Origin: Palsa-504 sp963822765
GTDB lineage: Bacteria; Actinomycetota; Actinomycetes; Streptosporangiales; Streptosporangiaceae
Reading direction: 5' to 3'
Length of the DNA: 64,000 bases
Assembly (NCBI GenBank): GCA_963822765.1
Contig: CAWGJL010000023.1
Coordinates: 1-64,000 of the forward strand
Part shown: positions 1 to 9,184 of the stretch, piece after piece
Layout: the number at the start of each line of letters is the position of its first letter
Position numbering within the stretch: position 1 is the first letter of the stretch
The notes under the pieces: model-generated
What the model was told of the DNA's origin: nothing
The model's input: the letters and a program-made list of their open reading frames with translations, nothing else
Database searches by the model: none
Program-made: the position numbers and the translations under genes

Positions 1-719
1 CCGGACCATGCGCCATATCTGGGCAGCCCTGACACGATTATCACGGTCACGATTATGCCGATCATTTATGCTGTTGTTCGTCTACGTGTTCGGCGGCGCC
101 ATCCAGACAGGAACCGGCAACTATGTGAATTACCTGTTGCCGGGCATCCTGCTGATTGCCATTGCCAGCGGCATCGCCTATACCGCCTTTCGGTTGTTTA
201 CCGACCGGCAGGGGGATGTTCACGCGGTTTCACTCGATGCCGGTGGCACGTTCGTCCGTCTTGTGGGCGCACGTGCTGACATCGCTGGTTTCCAACGCCA
301 TGTCGGTGGTGGTGATTATCCTCATCGCCCTCATCATGGGCTTCCGCTCCGGCGCGGGCGTGTTGGCGTGGCTGGCGGTAGCAGGAATACTCCGCTGTTC
401 ACGCTGGCACTGACATGGCTCGCGGTGATTCCCGGACTGACGGCAAAATCCGTAGACGGCGCCAGCGCGTTCTCATATCCGCTCATCTTCCTGCCGTTCA
501 TTAGTTCCGCATTCGTCCCGACCGCGACCATGCCCGCCGTCGTCCGCGCATTTGCGGAGAACCAGCCCGTAACGTCTATCGTCGACACCTTGCGCTCACT
601 GCTGACCGGCGAGCCGTCGGCAACGACATCTGGCCCGCACTGGCCTAGTCGTGGGCATCGCGATCGTCGCGTACGCCCTCGCCATCGCCACCTACCGCCG
701 CAAGATCGCCCAAGGATGA
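1..719 (+). pseudogene. ABC-2 type transport permease remnant (DrrB-like)
   Basis: Broken inner-membrane permease of the ABC-2/DrrB drug-export type, which normally pairs with a DrrA-like ATPase. The pieces fall in different frames: FMLLFVYVFGGAI to AFRLFTD at about 65-205, FTRFHSMPVARSSVLWAHV and a membrane helix at about 213-390, LFTLALTWLAVIPGLTAKS to IVDTLRSLLTG at about 398-610, then a last helix ending RRKIAQG before TGA at 717-719. Joined in order they follow the usual order of this family, so at least four single-base indels separate them (near 67, 205, 396 and 612), and a TAG lies near 649. The 5' end is cut by the window or decayed. No ATPase partner is visible. Family assignment is from remembered motifs. 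Confidence 0.8.
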
Positions 720-1047
720 GCCACCTCAGACCAGGCCGAACCGAACGCAATACTTAAACGACAACGCTAGTGGCTATCTGACAAGGTGGTTTGGCGACCC
801 ATAACCGGCCCTGGCCGGGAACTCCATCCCGCCCCAGGCCGGATTCGCGGTGGCGGCGGGCATCGCCCGGGCTCTACCGGCTCCGCGGCACGATCCGCTA
901 TCCAGGGCAGCGTAACCATACCAGGAAGATCATCGGTAAGCCGTGTGCGGGAAGACCGCACGCACGGAGTGCGCCGTGTGGCGCTTCGTCGTATCCTGTC
1001 CCGCTCGAAAATAGGATCCGTGTCGTGACCTGCAGTTCTTCGGGATG

Positions 1048-1770
1048 TCAGGCGGCGCGTGAGTATTCGTTGATCGGGCCGCCCAGGACGGGTTTTCGCT
1101 GGATCCGTCTCGCGCTCGAGATCGGCAACGATGAGAAGGCCGCCGTCGTGTTCGCCGTCGGGGGCGCGCTGGGCGATGCCCTGGTGCGGCCGGGCCGTGT
1201 TGTAGTGGACCTGGTACCCGGCCAGGATGATGCGCAGATGCGCCTCACCGAGAACCAGCAAGCGGTCGAGGAGTTCTGGGCGCAGGGTGCCGACGAGCCG
1301 CTCGCAGATCGCGTTCATGCGCGGCGCCTGGACGGCGGTGCGCAGGATCCTGGTACCGGCGGCCTGGAAGACGGCGTCGAACGAGGCGGTGAAGTTCGAT
1401 CCACGGTCGCGGATCAGGAACTTTACGTCCTCGAACCGCTCGCCGAAGCTGAAGGCGAGGTTGCGGGCCTGCTGCACGGTCTACTCGCTGTCGGGCTCGC
1501 GGTGACCCCGCCAATGTGCATCCGGCGGGTGCCATGTTCGATGAATACCAGGACGTACAATCTCCTGGAGCAGCACGGTATCCACGTGCAGGAAATCGAC
1601 TGCGACGATCCTGGCGGCCTGGGTGTGCAAGGAACTGCCGCCAGCTCAGGCCCGAGCGTCGCGGCGCCGGATCGATGCCCGCGGCATGCAGGATCTCCCA
1701 CACGGTGGACGGTGCGATTGTCACGCCGAGCTTCATGAGCTCGTCGTGAATCCGCCGCGCGGCCTGCACC
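1048..1770 (-). pseudogene. DDE (integrase-core) transposase remnant
   Basis: Remnant of an rve-type transposase common in actinobacteria. In sense order: ARRIHDELMKLG and WEILHAAGIDPAPRR (near 1760-1660), VDFLHVDTVLL in a second frame, RRLYVLVFIEHGTRRMHI in a third, then FLIRDRGSNFTASFDAVF, NAICERLVGTLRPELLDRLL and YNTARPHQG in the frame open at 1477-767. A further shift leads to RKPVLGGPINEYSRAA and a stop at 1048. The three acidic catalytic positions (VDFLH, RDRGS, CERLV) can each be found but not in one frame. The N-terminal ~90 residues are missing. It cannot encode an active enzyme as read. Confidence 0.75.
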
Positions 1771-1857
1771 GATGCGGGAACCTCGGAAGGTGCTGAAGCC
1801 GCCAGCCACACCCGGGTGCCCGGGTGAGCCGTCTGTTCGACGGTGAGGGGCGGGCTC

Positions 1858-1890
1858 TTCTTCCCGCGTTACCGCTGGAGGAATTCGAGG
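1858..1890. repeat. 33-bp exact repeat, copy 1
   Basis: Identical to 7214-7246, begins TTCTTCCCGCGTTACCGC and ends GAATTCGAGG. Similarity continues weakly on both sides (TTGGCGACGAA follows in both after a small indel). In both places the reverse strand reads LEFLQR-stop. Confidence 0.85.
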
Positions 1891-1983
1891 CCTTGGCGAC
1901 GAAACTTCCAGGTGCGCAGCGCCTCCGGGCCGTGCTCGACGGTGATCGAGAAGTCGGCGTGGATGAAGTCGGCGTGGGTGCGG
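1869..1983 (-). pseudogene. 3' fragment related to an alpha/beta hydrolase end
   Basis: A 38-codon open stretch reading ADFIHADFSITVEHGPEALR and ending GLEFLQR before TAA at 1871-1869. Its last bases are identical over 33 bp to the 3' end of the hydrolase pseudogene at 7225-8103. It begins after an in-frame TAA and has no start codon. I read it as a second decayed copy of a hydrolase 3' end; the upstream residues are not recognised. Confidence 0.35.
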
Positions 1984-1985
1984 AC

Positions 1986-2015
1986 TTAGTGGGTAGCACC
2001 GTAAATTCGTCTGGG
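1986..2015. repeat. Imperfect inverted repeat, left copy
   Basis: Matches the reverse complement of 4513-4542 at 24 of 30 positions by eye; core GTGGGTAGCACCGTAAATTC here against GTGGGTGACACCGTAAGTTC there. Candidate terminal repeats of a mobile element carrying the IS630-type transposase and its small neighbour. Confidence 0.55.
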
Positions 2016-2124
2016 AAGAGCCGCGGTACTCCCGGCTATCTGAGGCGTCTCACCAACACATGCTCTGACCAGCGGAGTAACGCCTCGCTGGTGCTCATCG
2101 TCTCGGATGTTTGCACGATGTCAT

Positions 2125-2142
2125 GTGCCCTGGATGTGCCCT
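2125..2142. repeat. 18-bp direct repeat, copy 1
   Basis: GTGCCCTGGATGTGCCCT, repeated exactly at 2826-2843. Internally it contains GTGCCCTG and GTGCCCT. Possible target or attachment-site duplication; no integrase lies between the copies. Confidence 0.6.
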
Positions 2143-2152
2143 GCTCGCTGCC

Positions 2153-2473
2153 CTAAGGCTCACGGCGCTGGGGGCGGTAGGTCCATAGTGGCCTGTCTCG
2201 CTGCGGCGGCACGGGCGCTGGGTGAAGTTGTCGGCGCCGCACTTGGCGCAGACCCGGAAGCCTTCCATCTGTTCGGCTCGGGCCTGCGATGTCCGCGCTC
2301 AGGCCGCTGACGTTACAGGTGTCGTGCATGGGACCCGCAGTCGCCCCCCGCACGGTGAACGCGGACATGCCGCGGATCCCGCGGCGCGCGATCGATCGCG
2401 GCACCCGCCAGGTGTAGCCGCATTCCGAGCAGGTGCGCTCCCACTCACGCGCGAACAGTCCAAGGCCCACCAA
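2153..2473 (-). pseudogene. Small zinc-ribbon protein remnant
   Basis: Starts LGLFAREWERTCSECGYTWR then SIARRGIRGMSAFTVRGATAG. After a frameshift near 2290 the other frame reads EQMEGFRVCAKCGADNFTQR. Together these give two CxxC pairs (CSEC and CAKC), the layout of a short actinobacterial zinc-ribbon protein of unknown function. The initiator in this frame is TTG at 2473. No clean stop follows the second half in its own frame. Function unknown; the frameshift makes it a likely pseudogene. Confidence 0.55.
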
Positions 2474-2910
2474 GTCATCGTCCGCCCGCCGCGCGCTGCG
2501 GTCAAACGGCCTCCGTATCGCGGCATAACCCGGCTTCGATCAGGCGCACGGGCGCCGGGCGCAGCAGAAGGCAGGCATGACGCCGCCGCTGGCGAAGGCG
2601 GAGAAGCGCAAGGCCGCGCGTGATCAGGGCATGCACGCGCTGGGGCACATCGGACCGGCTTCCGCGTGGCTCGGTGCCGGGGCCGATGTCGTGGCCGTGG
2701 GCGGGTGGCGTGGCGACCACGGTTGAGACCGTCTGCAAGGCTTACGCACCACTTGATGCCCGGCGCTGACGAGCGCGGGCGCAAGGCCATAGGCCAGTTC
2801 TTCTGGCGACCCGGACGCGAGGGGAGTGCCCTGGATGTGCCCTCAGGCCGTGGACTAGGTGATACAAACCTGCTGGTCAGAAGCCTGTCATGAAGCTCTT
2901 TTGGGGGTTA
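2474..2910. other. Gap with no supported gene
   Basis: Open frames run through here on both strands but none has recognisable motifs or a convincing start. It contains the second 18-bp direct repeat at 2826-2843. Confidence 0.5.
2826..2843. repeat. 18-bp direct repeat, copy 2
   Basis: Exact copy of 2125-2142, 701 bp away in the same orientation and just outside the IS630-type transposase gene. Confidence 0.6.
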
Positions 2911-4080
2911 TCAGGCGGCCTGGGGAAGATTGGCTTTTTGACTGGCGTCCGCTTGCTCGCGCTGGGCGATGCGGTAGAGCAGGGCGGTCAGGTCATCGGC
3001 GGTGAACTTCCAGTTGAACGGCCGGGCGGTGCGGTTGTAGCGGTTCACGAAGGCCAGCAAGGCATAGCTGAGGGTGCCCAGGCCTGGGAAGTCGCCGGGG
3101 GTGAGGACTTTCTTCTGGACGATGGAGAAGAAGACTTCCACCTGGTTGAGCCAGGAGGCGTGCACCGGCGTGTGGATCATGATCGCGTTGGGATGGGCCT
3201 CGGCCAGGCGGGTGATGGCGGGCTGGCCGCGGTGATCGGAGCCGTTGTCCACGATGACGAACACCCGGGGCGCGTTCTTGTACTCCGGCCGGGTCATGAC
3301 CTGGCTCATCAGGTCCATGAACGGGGCGATGCCGGTGGCGGGCGGGGTGGTGGCGAACACTTTCCCGGTGCGCACGTCCAGGGCGGCCAGCAGGGCCAAG
3401 GCGCCGTGCCGGACGTATTCGTGCTCGACCCGGACGGGCCTGCCGCGTGCGGCCGGCATAGTGGGACGGCAGCGGCCGCGGGCCTGGATGGAGGGCTTGG
3501 CATCGACCGACAGGATCCGGTCGCCTGGCTGCAGCCGCATGCCCTGGTAGTACCCCTGGTACAGGTCCAAGATCACCGCCGCCTTGGCTTCGAAGTCCGG
3601 GGCGCGGGGAGAGATCCACGACCGGTACTGCCAGGGCTTGACCGGATGCTCGGCCAAGATCCGCAGCACCGAGGACGCCGACAGCTCGCAGTCCGTCCCG
3701 GCCCGGGTGACCTCCGCCAGTAGTTCCGGCCCGGTCCACCGCGACAGCGGGACCCCGGTCGCGGCGGGCAGCTGGCAGGCCAGCGCCACCACCGCGGCCC
3801 GGGTCAGCTCGCCGATCCGCCGCGGCCGCCCGCAGCGGGGCAGGTCAGCCAGCCCGGCCAGGCCCCGGGCGGCGAACCGGCCCCGCCACTTGCGCACCGT
3901 GTCCACGGTGACCCGCAGGTCCGCGGCGATCCGGGCATTGTCCCGGCCGCGGGCGGCCGCGAGCACGATCTGCGCTCGCAGCCGGTCCCGGTGCGCCGTC
4001 TTCGCACCGCGGGCGCGTTTCTTCAACGTCGTACGTTCAGCGGCGGCCAGCGTGACCGGCGCCGCGCGGGGCAGCGGCAT
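2911..4080 (-). mobile_element. IS630-type transposase, intact
   Basis: Full-length 389-residue transposase. An N-terminal helix-turn-helix region (about 35-100; DNARIAADLRVTVDTVRKWR) is followed by a linker and a DDE domain: D193 in SVDAKPSIQ, D278 in VIVDNGSDH and E315 in WLNQVEVFFSI, with the ~36-residue D-E spacing of IS630/Tc1-like enzymes. No frameshift is visible, in contrast to the genes on either side, so this insertion may be more recent. ATG start at 4080 and TAA-type end near the C-terminal QAA. I could not find convincing short terminal inverted repeats right at the gene ends; the best candidates are at 1986-2015 and 4513-4542. Confidence 0.9.
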
Positions 4081-4172
4081 GACAGCTCCCGGAGGGAATC
4101 ACCACAGGTGATCCGCTCCCCGGGACGGGATCATAACCAGGCCCGATGCCGCCGCGCGGCACAATGAGGCCC

Positions 4173-4511
4173 ATGCCTGCCATCCCGGAATCCACCCGCC
4201 GCTCCATCATCGTGCGGCTGCTGGACCACGCCGAGAACAACTGGCCCCAGCTGGCCAAAGTCCAGGCCAGGTACCGCGGCTCCTTCGCCTACATCACCGG
4301 CGTCCTGCCCGGCGGCGAGCAGATCCCGCTGTTCCGGCTCCGCTACGGCGGCTCGGCTCACTCCTTCGGCTTCGCGATCTACTCACCCGCCCGCGACCGC
4401 TACGACGACGCCGTCCTGCTCACCGGGCTGCCCATCGGCAGCCCGCAAGAAGCCCTCGACACCGCCTGCACCGTCCACCTCGCAGCGCTCGGCCACGAAC
4501 CCGAACCATGA
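4173..4511 (+). CDS. Small conserved hypothetical protein next to the transposase
   Basis: About 112 residues from ATG at 4173 (alternatives 4146 and 4164 in frame), starting MPAIPESTRRSIIVRLLDHA, with WPQLAKVQARYRGSFAYITG and RLRYGGSAHSFGFAIYSPAR. I recall similar short actinobacterial proteins often beside insertion sequences, with no assigned function. No signal peptide, helix bundle or catalytic motif stands out. It is divergent from the IS630-type transposase and ends one base before the right candidate inverted repeat, so it may be a passenger of the same element. A GAGG sits just 5' of 4173. Confidence 0.55.
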   Translation: MPAIPESTRRSIIVRLLDHAENNWPQLAKVQARYRGSFAYITGVLPGGEQIPLFRLRYGGSAHSFGFAIYSPARDRYDDAVLLTGLPIGSPQEALDTACTVHLAALGHEPEP

Positions 4512-4512
4512 C

Positions 4513-4542
4513 CCCCGATGAACTTACGGTGTCACCCACTTA
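4513..4542. repeat. Imperfect inverted repeat, right copy
   Basis: Partner of 1986-2015 in opposite orientation, lying directly after the small gene at 4173-4511. Confidence 0.55.
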
Positions 4543-4733
4543 GCGGGGCTGCGCCCCACCCCAATAGTCGTGCCAGTGCATGGCTGAGGTCGCGGGAAGG
4601 CCTGGTGGTACTCGGCTGAGGTTTCCGGAAAGGAGCTCCGGCCGGCTGGCCAACGGTGACATCATGTGCCCGTTCATGTACCGCTTGTGCGGTTTGGTGG
4701 CCTTTGCGGCCTTGCCCCGGACCGGAGCCCGTC

Positions 4734-6358
4734 ATGACGCTACCGCGCACCACGGCTGATGTCCTCTCCGATCACGTGCTGTTCGAGATCGAGTCGGTCG
4801 ACCGGATGTACCTCAATGTCTACCAGCCGAGATTGCAGTACGGCGGCGGGGTGTCGGCGTTCTTCGTCGGTCACCGCGGGCACAAGTACGCGTCCTCGGT
4901 GCTGATGGCGCCGATTACCGAGGCGTTCGTGGCGAACATCCACCACTTCATCGATGCCCGGGGCTTGGACCTGCTGTCGTTCGGCAAGGGCGAGGACAAG
5001 GACGCCATCGCGCACAAGTACCTGGCCGCTTTCCCCGGGAAGGAGGGCGTGCTGTTCGTCGGCCGCGCTCAGGAAAGGCGTGGGTGTTCCGCACCCAGAA
5101 GCGCCGTAACCCGGCCACCGGCAAGGAGTACCTGTGGCTGACCCGGGCTACGCTGCAGGTCAACTACTTCTATTTCTATTGCGTGGATGCGGACTTCGGC
5201 CCGTTCTTCATCAAGTTCTGCAGCTACTTCCCGTACAACGCCAAGCTGTGCATCAACGGCAACCACTGGGCGCAGCGGCAGGCGGAGAAGGCCGGGATCG
5301 GCTTCACCCCGCTGGACAACGCCTTCGCCGCCGTTGACGACGTGCCGGCGCTGCAGGCGATCTGCGACTCCCTGGGCGAGGAGCACATCCGGGCGCTGCT
5401 GGCCAAGTGGCTGCGGATCCTGCCGTACCCGTTCACCGAGGACGACACCGCCGCCGGGTACCGCTACGACGCCTCCATCGTGCAGGGCGGAGTTCAGCCT
5501 CACCCAGATGCTGGACCGGCCGGTGACCGGGCGGATCTTCCTGGAGCAGATGATCCGCGACAACCTCGACCTGGGCCGCCCGGACAAGATCAGCCTGATC
5601 TTCGGCCGCCGCATCCACAACGGCCGCAAGCTGGCCCACCCGCAGCGAGTTCCGCACCCGGATCGTGACGGACAACGTCACCCCCGCCGTCCGGGTCGAG
5701 TACAAGAAGACCAAGGTCAAGCAGTACCACAAAGAAGGGAGGGCGCTGCGCACCGAGACCGTGATCAACGATCCCGGCTACTTCGGCATCGGCAAAGGGC
5801 TAGCGAACCTGCCCGCACTGCGGCAGGTCGGCTTCACCGCCAACCGGCGCCTGCTGAGCGTCCAGAAAATCAGCCACTACCTCGCTGCCGGCGCTGCCGC
5901 GATCACCGCCATCACCGCTCCCTGTCATCACCACCGCCGGGACCCGCACCCCCGGCCTGCGCTTCACCGACGAGCGCGTCCAGGCCCTGCTGTCGGCCCT
6001 GTGCGCCTTCAGGCTGCTGCCCAACGGATTCACCAACCGCGACCTCCGCACCCACCTCGCGACGCTGCTCGGCAGGCACTTCGAGGACATGACCAGCGGG
6101 CAGATCACCTACGACCTCAGGCGGCTACGGGTCCACGGCCTGATCGAACGCATCCCGCATACACACCGCTACCAGATCACCGACAGCGGGCACAGCCACG
6201 CCCTGTTCCTCACCCGCCTGCACGCCCGCTTCCTCCGCCCCGGGCTAGCCGAGCTCACCGGCCACCCGCCGCCCGTCCCGGCACCACTACGCACCGCTGA
6301 CCGCGCCTACCGCGACGCGATAGACGGCCTTACCCGCCGGGCAGGACTCGCCGCCTGA
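4734..6358 (+). pseudogene. ~540-residue conserved actinobacterial protein, frameshifted
   Basis: Starts at ATG 4734 (MTLPRTTADVLSDHVLFEIE). Pieces join across four frameshifts near 5080, 5490, 5640 and 5925: YLNVYQPRLQYGGGVSAFFV; VNYFYFYCVDADFGPFFIKF; SLTQMLDRPVTGRIFLEQMI; VEYKKTKVKQYHKEGRALRT; and a C-terminal part with MTSGQITYDLRRLRVHGLIE and IPHTHRYQITDSG, ending RRAGLAA at 6358. The C-terminal section looks like a winged helix. I recall closely similar full-length proteins in Streptomyces annotated only as hypothetical. The many aromatic residues and the conserved CVDADFGPFFIKFCSYFPYN block suggest a structured catalytic or nucleic-acid-binding core, but I cannot assign a function. Confidence 0.7.
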
Positions 6359-6502
6359 ACACAAATCCACCGCATCGCGACGGCTGCACCAAACTTGACT
6401 CGATCATGGCGGTCTTCAGCCGCCCAAAGCCCTTAGCGGCCGTCGGCGGTGCAGGTCAACACCATCAACTACGTCAGCCAACGACTGTAAAATTATGCAC
6501 GT

Positions 6503-6518
6503 CATACTATCGGGTATG
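6503..6518. promoter_or_regulatory. Palindrome upstream of TetR gene (candidate operator)
   Basis: CATACTATCGGGTATG has 5-bp inverted arms (CATAC/GTATG) about 45 bp before the GTG start at 6563, in an AT-richer stretch. TetR regulators commonly bind such sites near their own genes; binding here is inferred. Confidence 0.35.
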
Positions 6519-6562
6519 CTGTGGTGGGGTATCGGCCGTGCCGAGTAGATGGAGGAGTCCCG

Positions 6563-7135
6563 GTGTCGCGTTACGGGAAGGAGCACAAGCAGGCGACGCG
6601 GCAGCGGATCCTCGAGACGGCCGGCCATCGGTTCAAGACCGACGGCATCGACGGCTCCGGCGTGGCCGCGTTGATGGCGGACGCGGGGTTGACCAACGGC
6701 GCGTTCTACGCTCATTTCTCGTCCAAGGACGATCTCGTCGCCAACGTCGTCGCCGACCAGTTGGGCTCCCAGGCGCAGAGTTTCAGTGAACTGCCGCCCG
6801 GCCGGGCGGGCCTGGAGGAGTTTCTGCGCGAATACCTATCGCCTCAGCACCGGGACAACCCCGGCGCCGGATGCCCCTCTGCCGCCCTGCTGGACGAGAT
6901 CGGGCGCTGCGCGACCGGAACAAAGGACGCCTACACCGACGGTGCGCGGTCCATCCTGGACGAGATCGCCGGCCGCCTGGCTCCCAAGGATCCGCAGTCC
7001 GCGTACGGGAAGGCGCTCGCGCTGTACACGATGGCGGTGGGCACGTTGCAACTGTCCCGCGCCCTGTCCGACCCGAAGTTCGCCGACGAGGTCCTGGAAC
7101 AGGGCATCCAGAACGCCCGCGTGTTCCTTCGCTGA
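6563..7135 (+). CDS. TetR/AcrR-family transcriptional regulator 1
   Basis: About 190 residues. The N-terminal DNA-binding domain carries the TetR helix-turn-helix (RQRILETAGHRFKTDGIDGS then ALMADAGLTNGAFYAHFSSK); the C-terminal ligand domain ends QGIQNARVFLR. GTG at 6563 is chosen because GGAGG sits 8 nt upstream and the same start context is found in the paralogue at 9674-10258; the longer open frame to 6521 has no such site. It is probably a repressor responding to a small hydrophobic or CoA-linked ligand, given nearby enoyl-CoA hydratase and reductase genes; that is inference. Shares YG+E+KQ, FKTDGIDGSG and LTNGAFYAHF with the second TetR gene. Confidence 0.9.
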   Translation: MSRYGKEHKQATRQRILETAGHRFKTDGIDGSGVAALMADAGLTNGAFYAHFSSKDDLVANVVADQLGSQAQSFSELPPGRAGLEEFLREYLSPQHRDNPGAGCPSAALLDEIGRCATGTKDAYTDGARSILDEIAGRLAPKDPQSAYGKALALYTMAVGTLQLSRALSDPKFADEVLEQGIQNARVFLR

Positions 7136-7213
7136 GCATCGTGGCGCAGCAGTCCGGATTCTGTGCAACCGGCCCCCTCGATCTGCCTGTTCCCCGGGGA
7201 GGAGCCGACTGTT

Positions 7214-7246
7214 CTTCCCGCGTTACCGCTGGAGGAATTCGAGGGC
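7214..7246. repeat. 33-bp exact repeat, copy 2
   Basis: Identical to 1858-1890; here it spans the 3' end (LEFLQR-stop) of the hydrolase pseudogene. Confidence 0.85.
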
Positions 7247-8103
7247 ATTTGGCGACGAACTGCCCGTGGAACTGGAAGATGCCGCCGTGTCCGGCGTCGG
7301 GGTAGATCACCAGGTCGCTGTCGGGCAGGCGCCGGGCCAGGTCGAGTGAGTTCGTGGTGGGCACCATCCGGTCGCTCTCGCCGTTGGCGACGAGCACGGG
7401 CTGGTGGATGCCGGACAGGTCCTGCGGCTGCTCCAGTCCCCAGCGGTGGATCGCGGCGAGCTGGGCGAAGTAGGACTTGAGCGAGATGGCCTTGTCCCGG
7501 TTGTCGGTGCGTTCCTTCAGGCGGGCCAGGAACTGCTTGCCGGCCAGGCGGCCGTTGGGGGTCCTGGTGAAGAAGAGGAACTGCTTCGGGTCCTGCAGCG
7601 TGAGCAGCGCCCGGGCGGTGTCGAGGTGCGAGAGCTTGGTGACGTTCTTGATGCCCTCGCCGCCGGCGGGTCCGGTGCCGGCAAGGATCAGCTTGCGGAC
7701 GAGCTGAGGTTCGTCCTGCACGATCACCTGGGCGATCATGCCGCCCATGGAGAAGCCGAGCAGGTCGACCTGGGCCAGGCCCAGCGCCCGGATGAAGGTG
7801 ACCGCGTCGGTCGCCATCGCCTGGATGGTCTTCGGCGTCGTGCCGGTGGAGGCACCGACGCCCCGGTTGTCGAAGGTGATGACCCGGTGTTTCGCGGCGA
7901 GGCCGTCGACGACCCGGGGGTCCCAGTTGTCGAGCACCGCGGCCAGGTGGGTCACAGGACCAGCGGGACGCCGGTCTTCGGACCTAGCTCGCGGTAGGCG
8001 AAATCCATGCCACCGGCCGAGACGGTACGGGTGGCGCTGCGCTCGGTTGTCGACTGACGTAATCGCGTCGTTTGGAACTGTGCTTCTTGGCGGTGGCGGT
8101 CAT
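7225..8103 (-). pseudogene. Alpha/beta hydrolase, frameshifted
   Basis: Alpha/beta hydrolase of about 290 residues with the nucleophile elbow GFSMGGM in LGLAQVDLLGFSMGGMIAQ, oxyanion-side HLAAVLDNWDPRVVDGL, and the catalytic His region YPDAGHGGIFQFHGQFV. The frame is broken three times: near 8055 (MTATAKKHSSKRRDYV to TTERSATRTVSAGG), near 7958 (GVPLVL to THLAAVL) and near 7248 (QFVAK to LEFLQR-TAA at 7227-7225). The central domain is undamaged, so a recent pseudogene or sequencing indels are both possible. It is convergent with the TetR gene at 6563. Confidence 0.75.
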
Positions 8104-8277
8104 GACTGTCTTCGCCTCGTGTGGCCGTGAGGCTTCCTGCAAGATCCGGGTCCGATGCCGGCCGTGGGCTTGCGAGAAGCGCTGCGACTATGATCATACC
8201 GATTCGTTCAGTGCCCGCGCGGCTCAGAGCCGGCCTATCGGCTTTCTATGCTCTCGCAGCCGGCGCAGAGAAGGCGA

Positions 8278-9108
8278 TCAGAGGTTCTGGTTGATCACGC
8301 CGAGGTATTCGCCCAGCTGGTATTCGACGTCCAGTCCCTTGTCGGCGGCCAGTGCGCCGAGCGCCATCGCCCGAGGCAGGAGTGCCGGGCGGGTCAGCGA
8401 GTCCGTGAACTCGCCGTAGGAGGCGATCAGGTCGGCGTCCGGCGGCAGGGTGGCCCGGCCGACCATCGTCTTGGCGGTCGCCAGCGCCTGCCGGTCGAAG
8501 GAAGCGAGGCGGGCGACCGTCGCGTCGACGAAAGCGTCGAGGTCCGCGTCGGGCAGGGCCCGGGTGACCCATCCCCAGCGCTCGGCCAGGCCGGCGTCGT
8601 AGTCGGCGCTGCCGAGGATCGCCTCGAGTGCCCGGTCGCGGCCGATGGACCGGGGGAGCCGCTCGGCACCGCCGCCGCCGGGGACGATGCCGACACCGAC
8701 CTCGGGCTGGCCGAAGAACGCCTTCTCCCGGCTGGCGTACCGCAGGTCACAGGCGAGGGCCAGCTCGTTGCCGGCGCCGCGGGTGCGGCCCCGGATGGCC
8801 GCGATGCTGACGTACGCGGCCTTGCTCAACCGCAGGACCAGGTCGGTCCAGACCGGCGCGTCGTCCTCGTGCTCGGGCACGGGCAGGTTGCCGGCCTCGG
8901 CGCCGTCGAAGTGGTTGAAGAAGAAGCCGGGGACCTCGCTGGCGAAGACGACGACCTGGATGTCAGGGTCGTTGTCGAGTCCGCGGGCGATCTCGTGCAA
9001 CGTCACCACGGTCTCGGGAATCACCAGGTTCGCCGGAGGATTCGCGAACGTGATCTTGGCGGTCTGCGGGGTCGCGCGCTCGAGGCGGATCGTGCTGGAC
9101 TGGCTCAT
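8278..9108 (-). CDS. Enoyl-CoA hydratase/isomerase family protein
   Basis: 276-residue crotonase-fold protein, intact. Seen: VVVFASEVPGFFFNHFDGAE, the oxyanion-hole segment IAAIRGRTRGAGNELALACD, and FFGQPEVGVGIVPGGGGAER with the conserved Glu and Gly-rich stretch of the family. It would act on an acyl- or enoyl-CoA in the cytoplasm; the exact substrate cannot be read. It lies just 3' of the reductase remnant (9185-9544) on the same strand and near two TetR genes, so it may belong to a small regulated acyl-CoA cluster. ATG start at 9108. Confidence 0.88.
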   Translation of the reverse strand: MSQSSTIRLERATPQTAKITFANPPANLVIPETVVTLHEIARGLDNDPDIQVVVFASEVPGFFFNHFDGAEAGNLPVPEHEDDAPVWTDLVLRLSKAAYVSIAAIRGRTRGAGNELALACDLRYASREKAFFGQPEVGVGIVPGGGGAERLPRSIGRDRALEAILGSADYDAGLAERWGWVTRALPDADLDAFVDATVARLASFDRQALATAKTMVGRATLPPDADLIASYGEFTDSLTRPALLPRAMALGALAADKGLDVEYQLGEYLGVINQNL

Positions 9109-9184
9109 CGGATGGCTCTTTTCGTGGTAGTCGCTGCGATGGAGAAGGGTGGGCGGGTGGCCCGGTACTTGTGCTGCACGCGCC

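Noticed and set aside
2850..4145. Short terminal inverted repeats immediately at the ends of the IS630-type transposase gene
   Set aside because: No convincing match between the two flanks within about 60 bp; the better pair is farther out.
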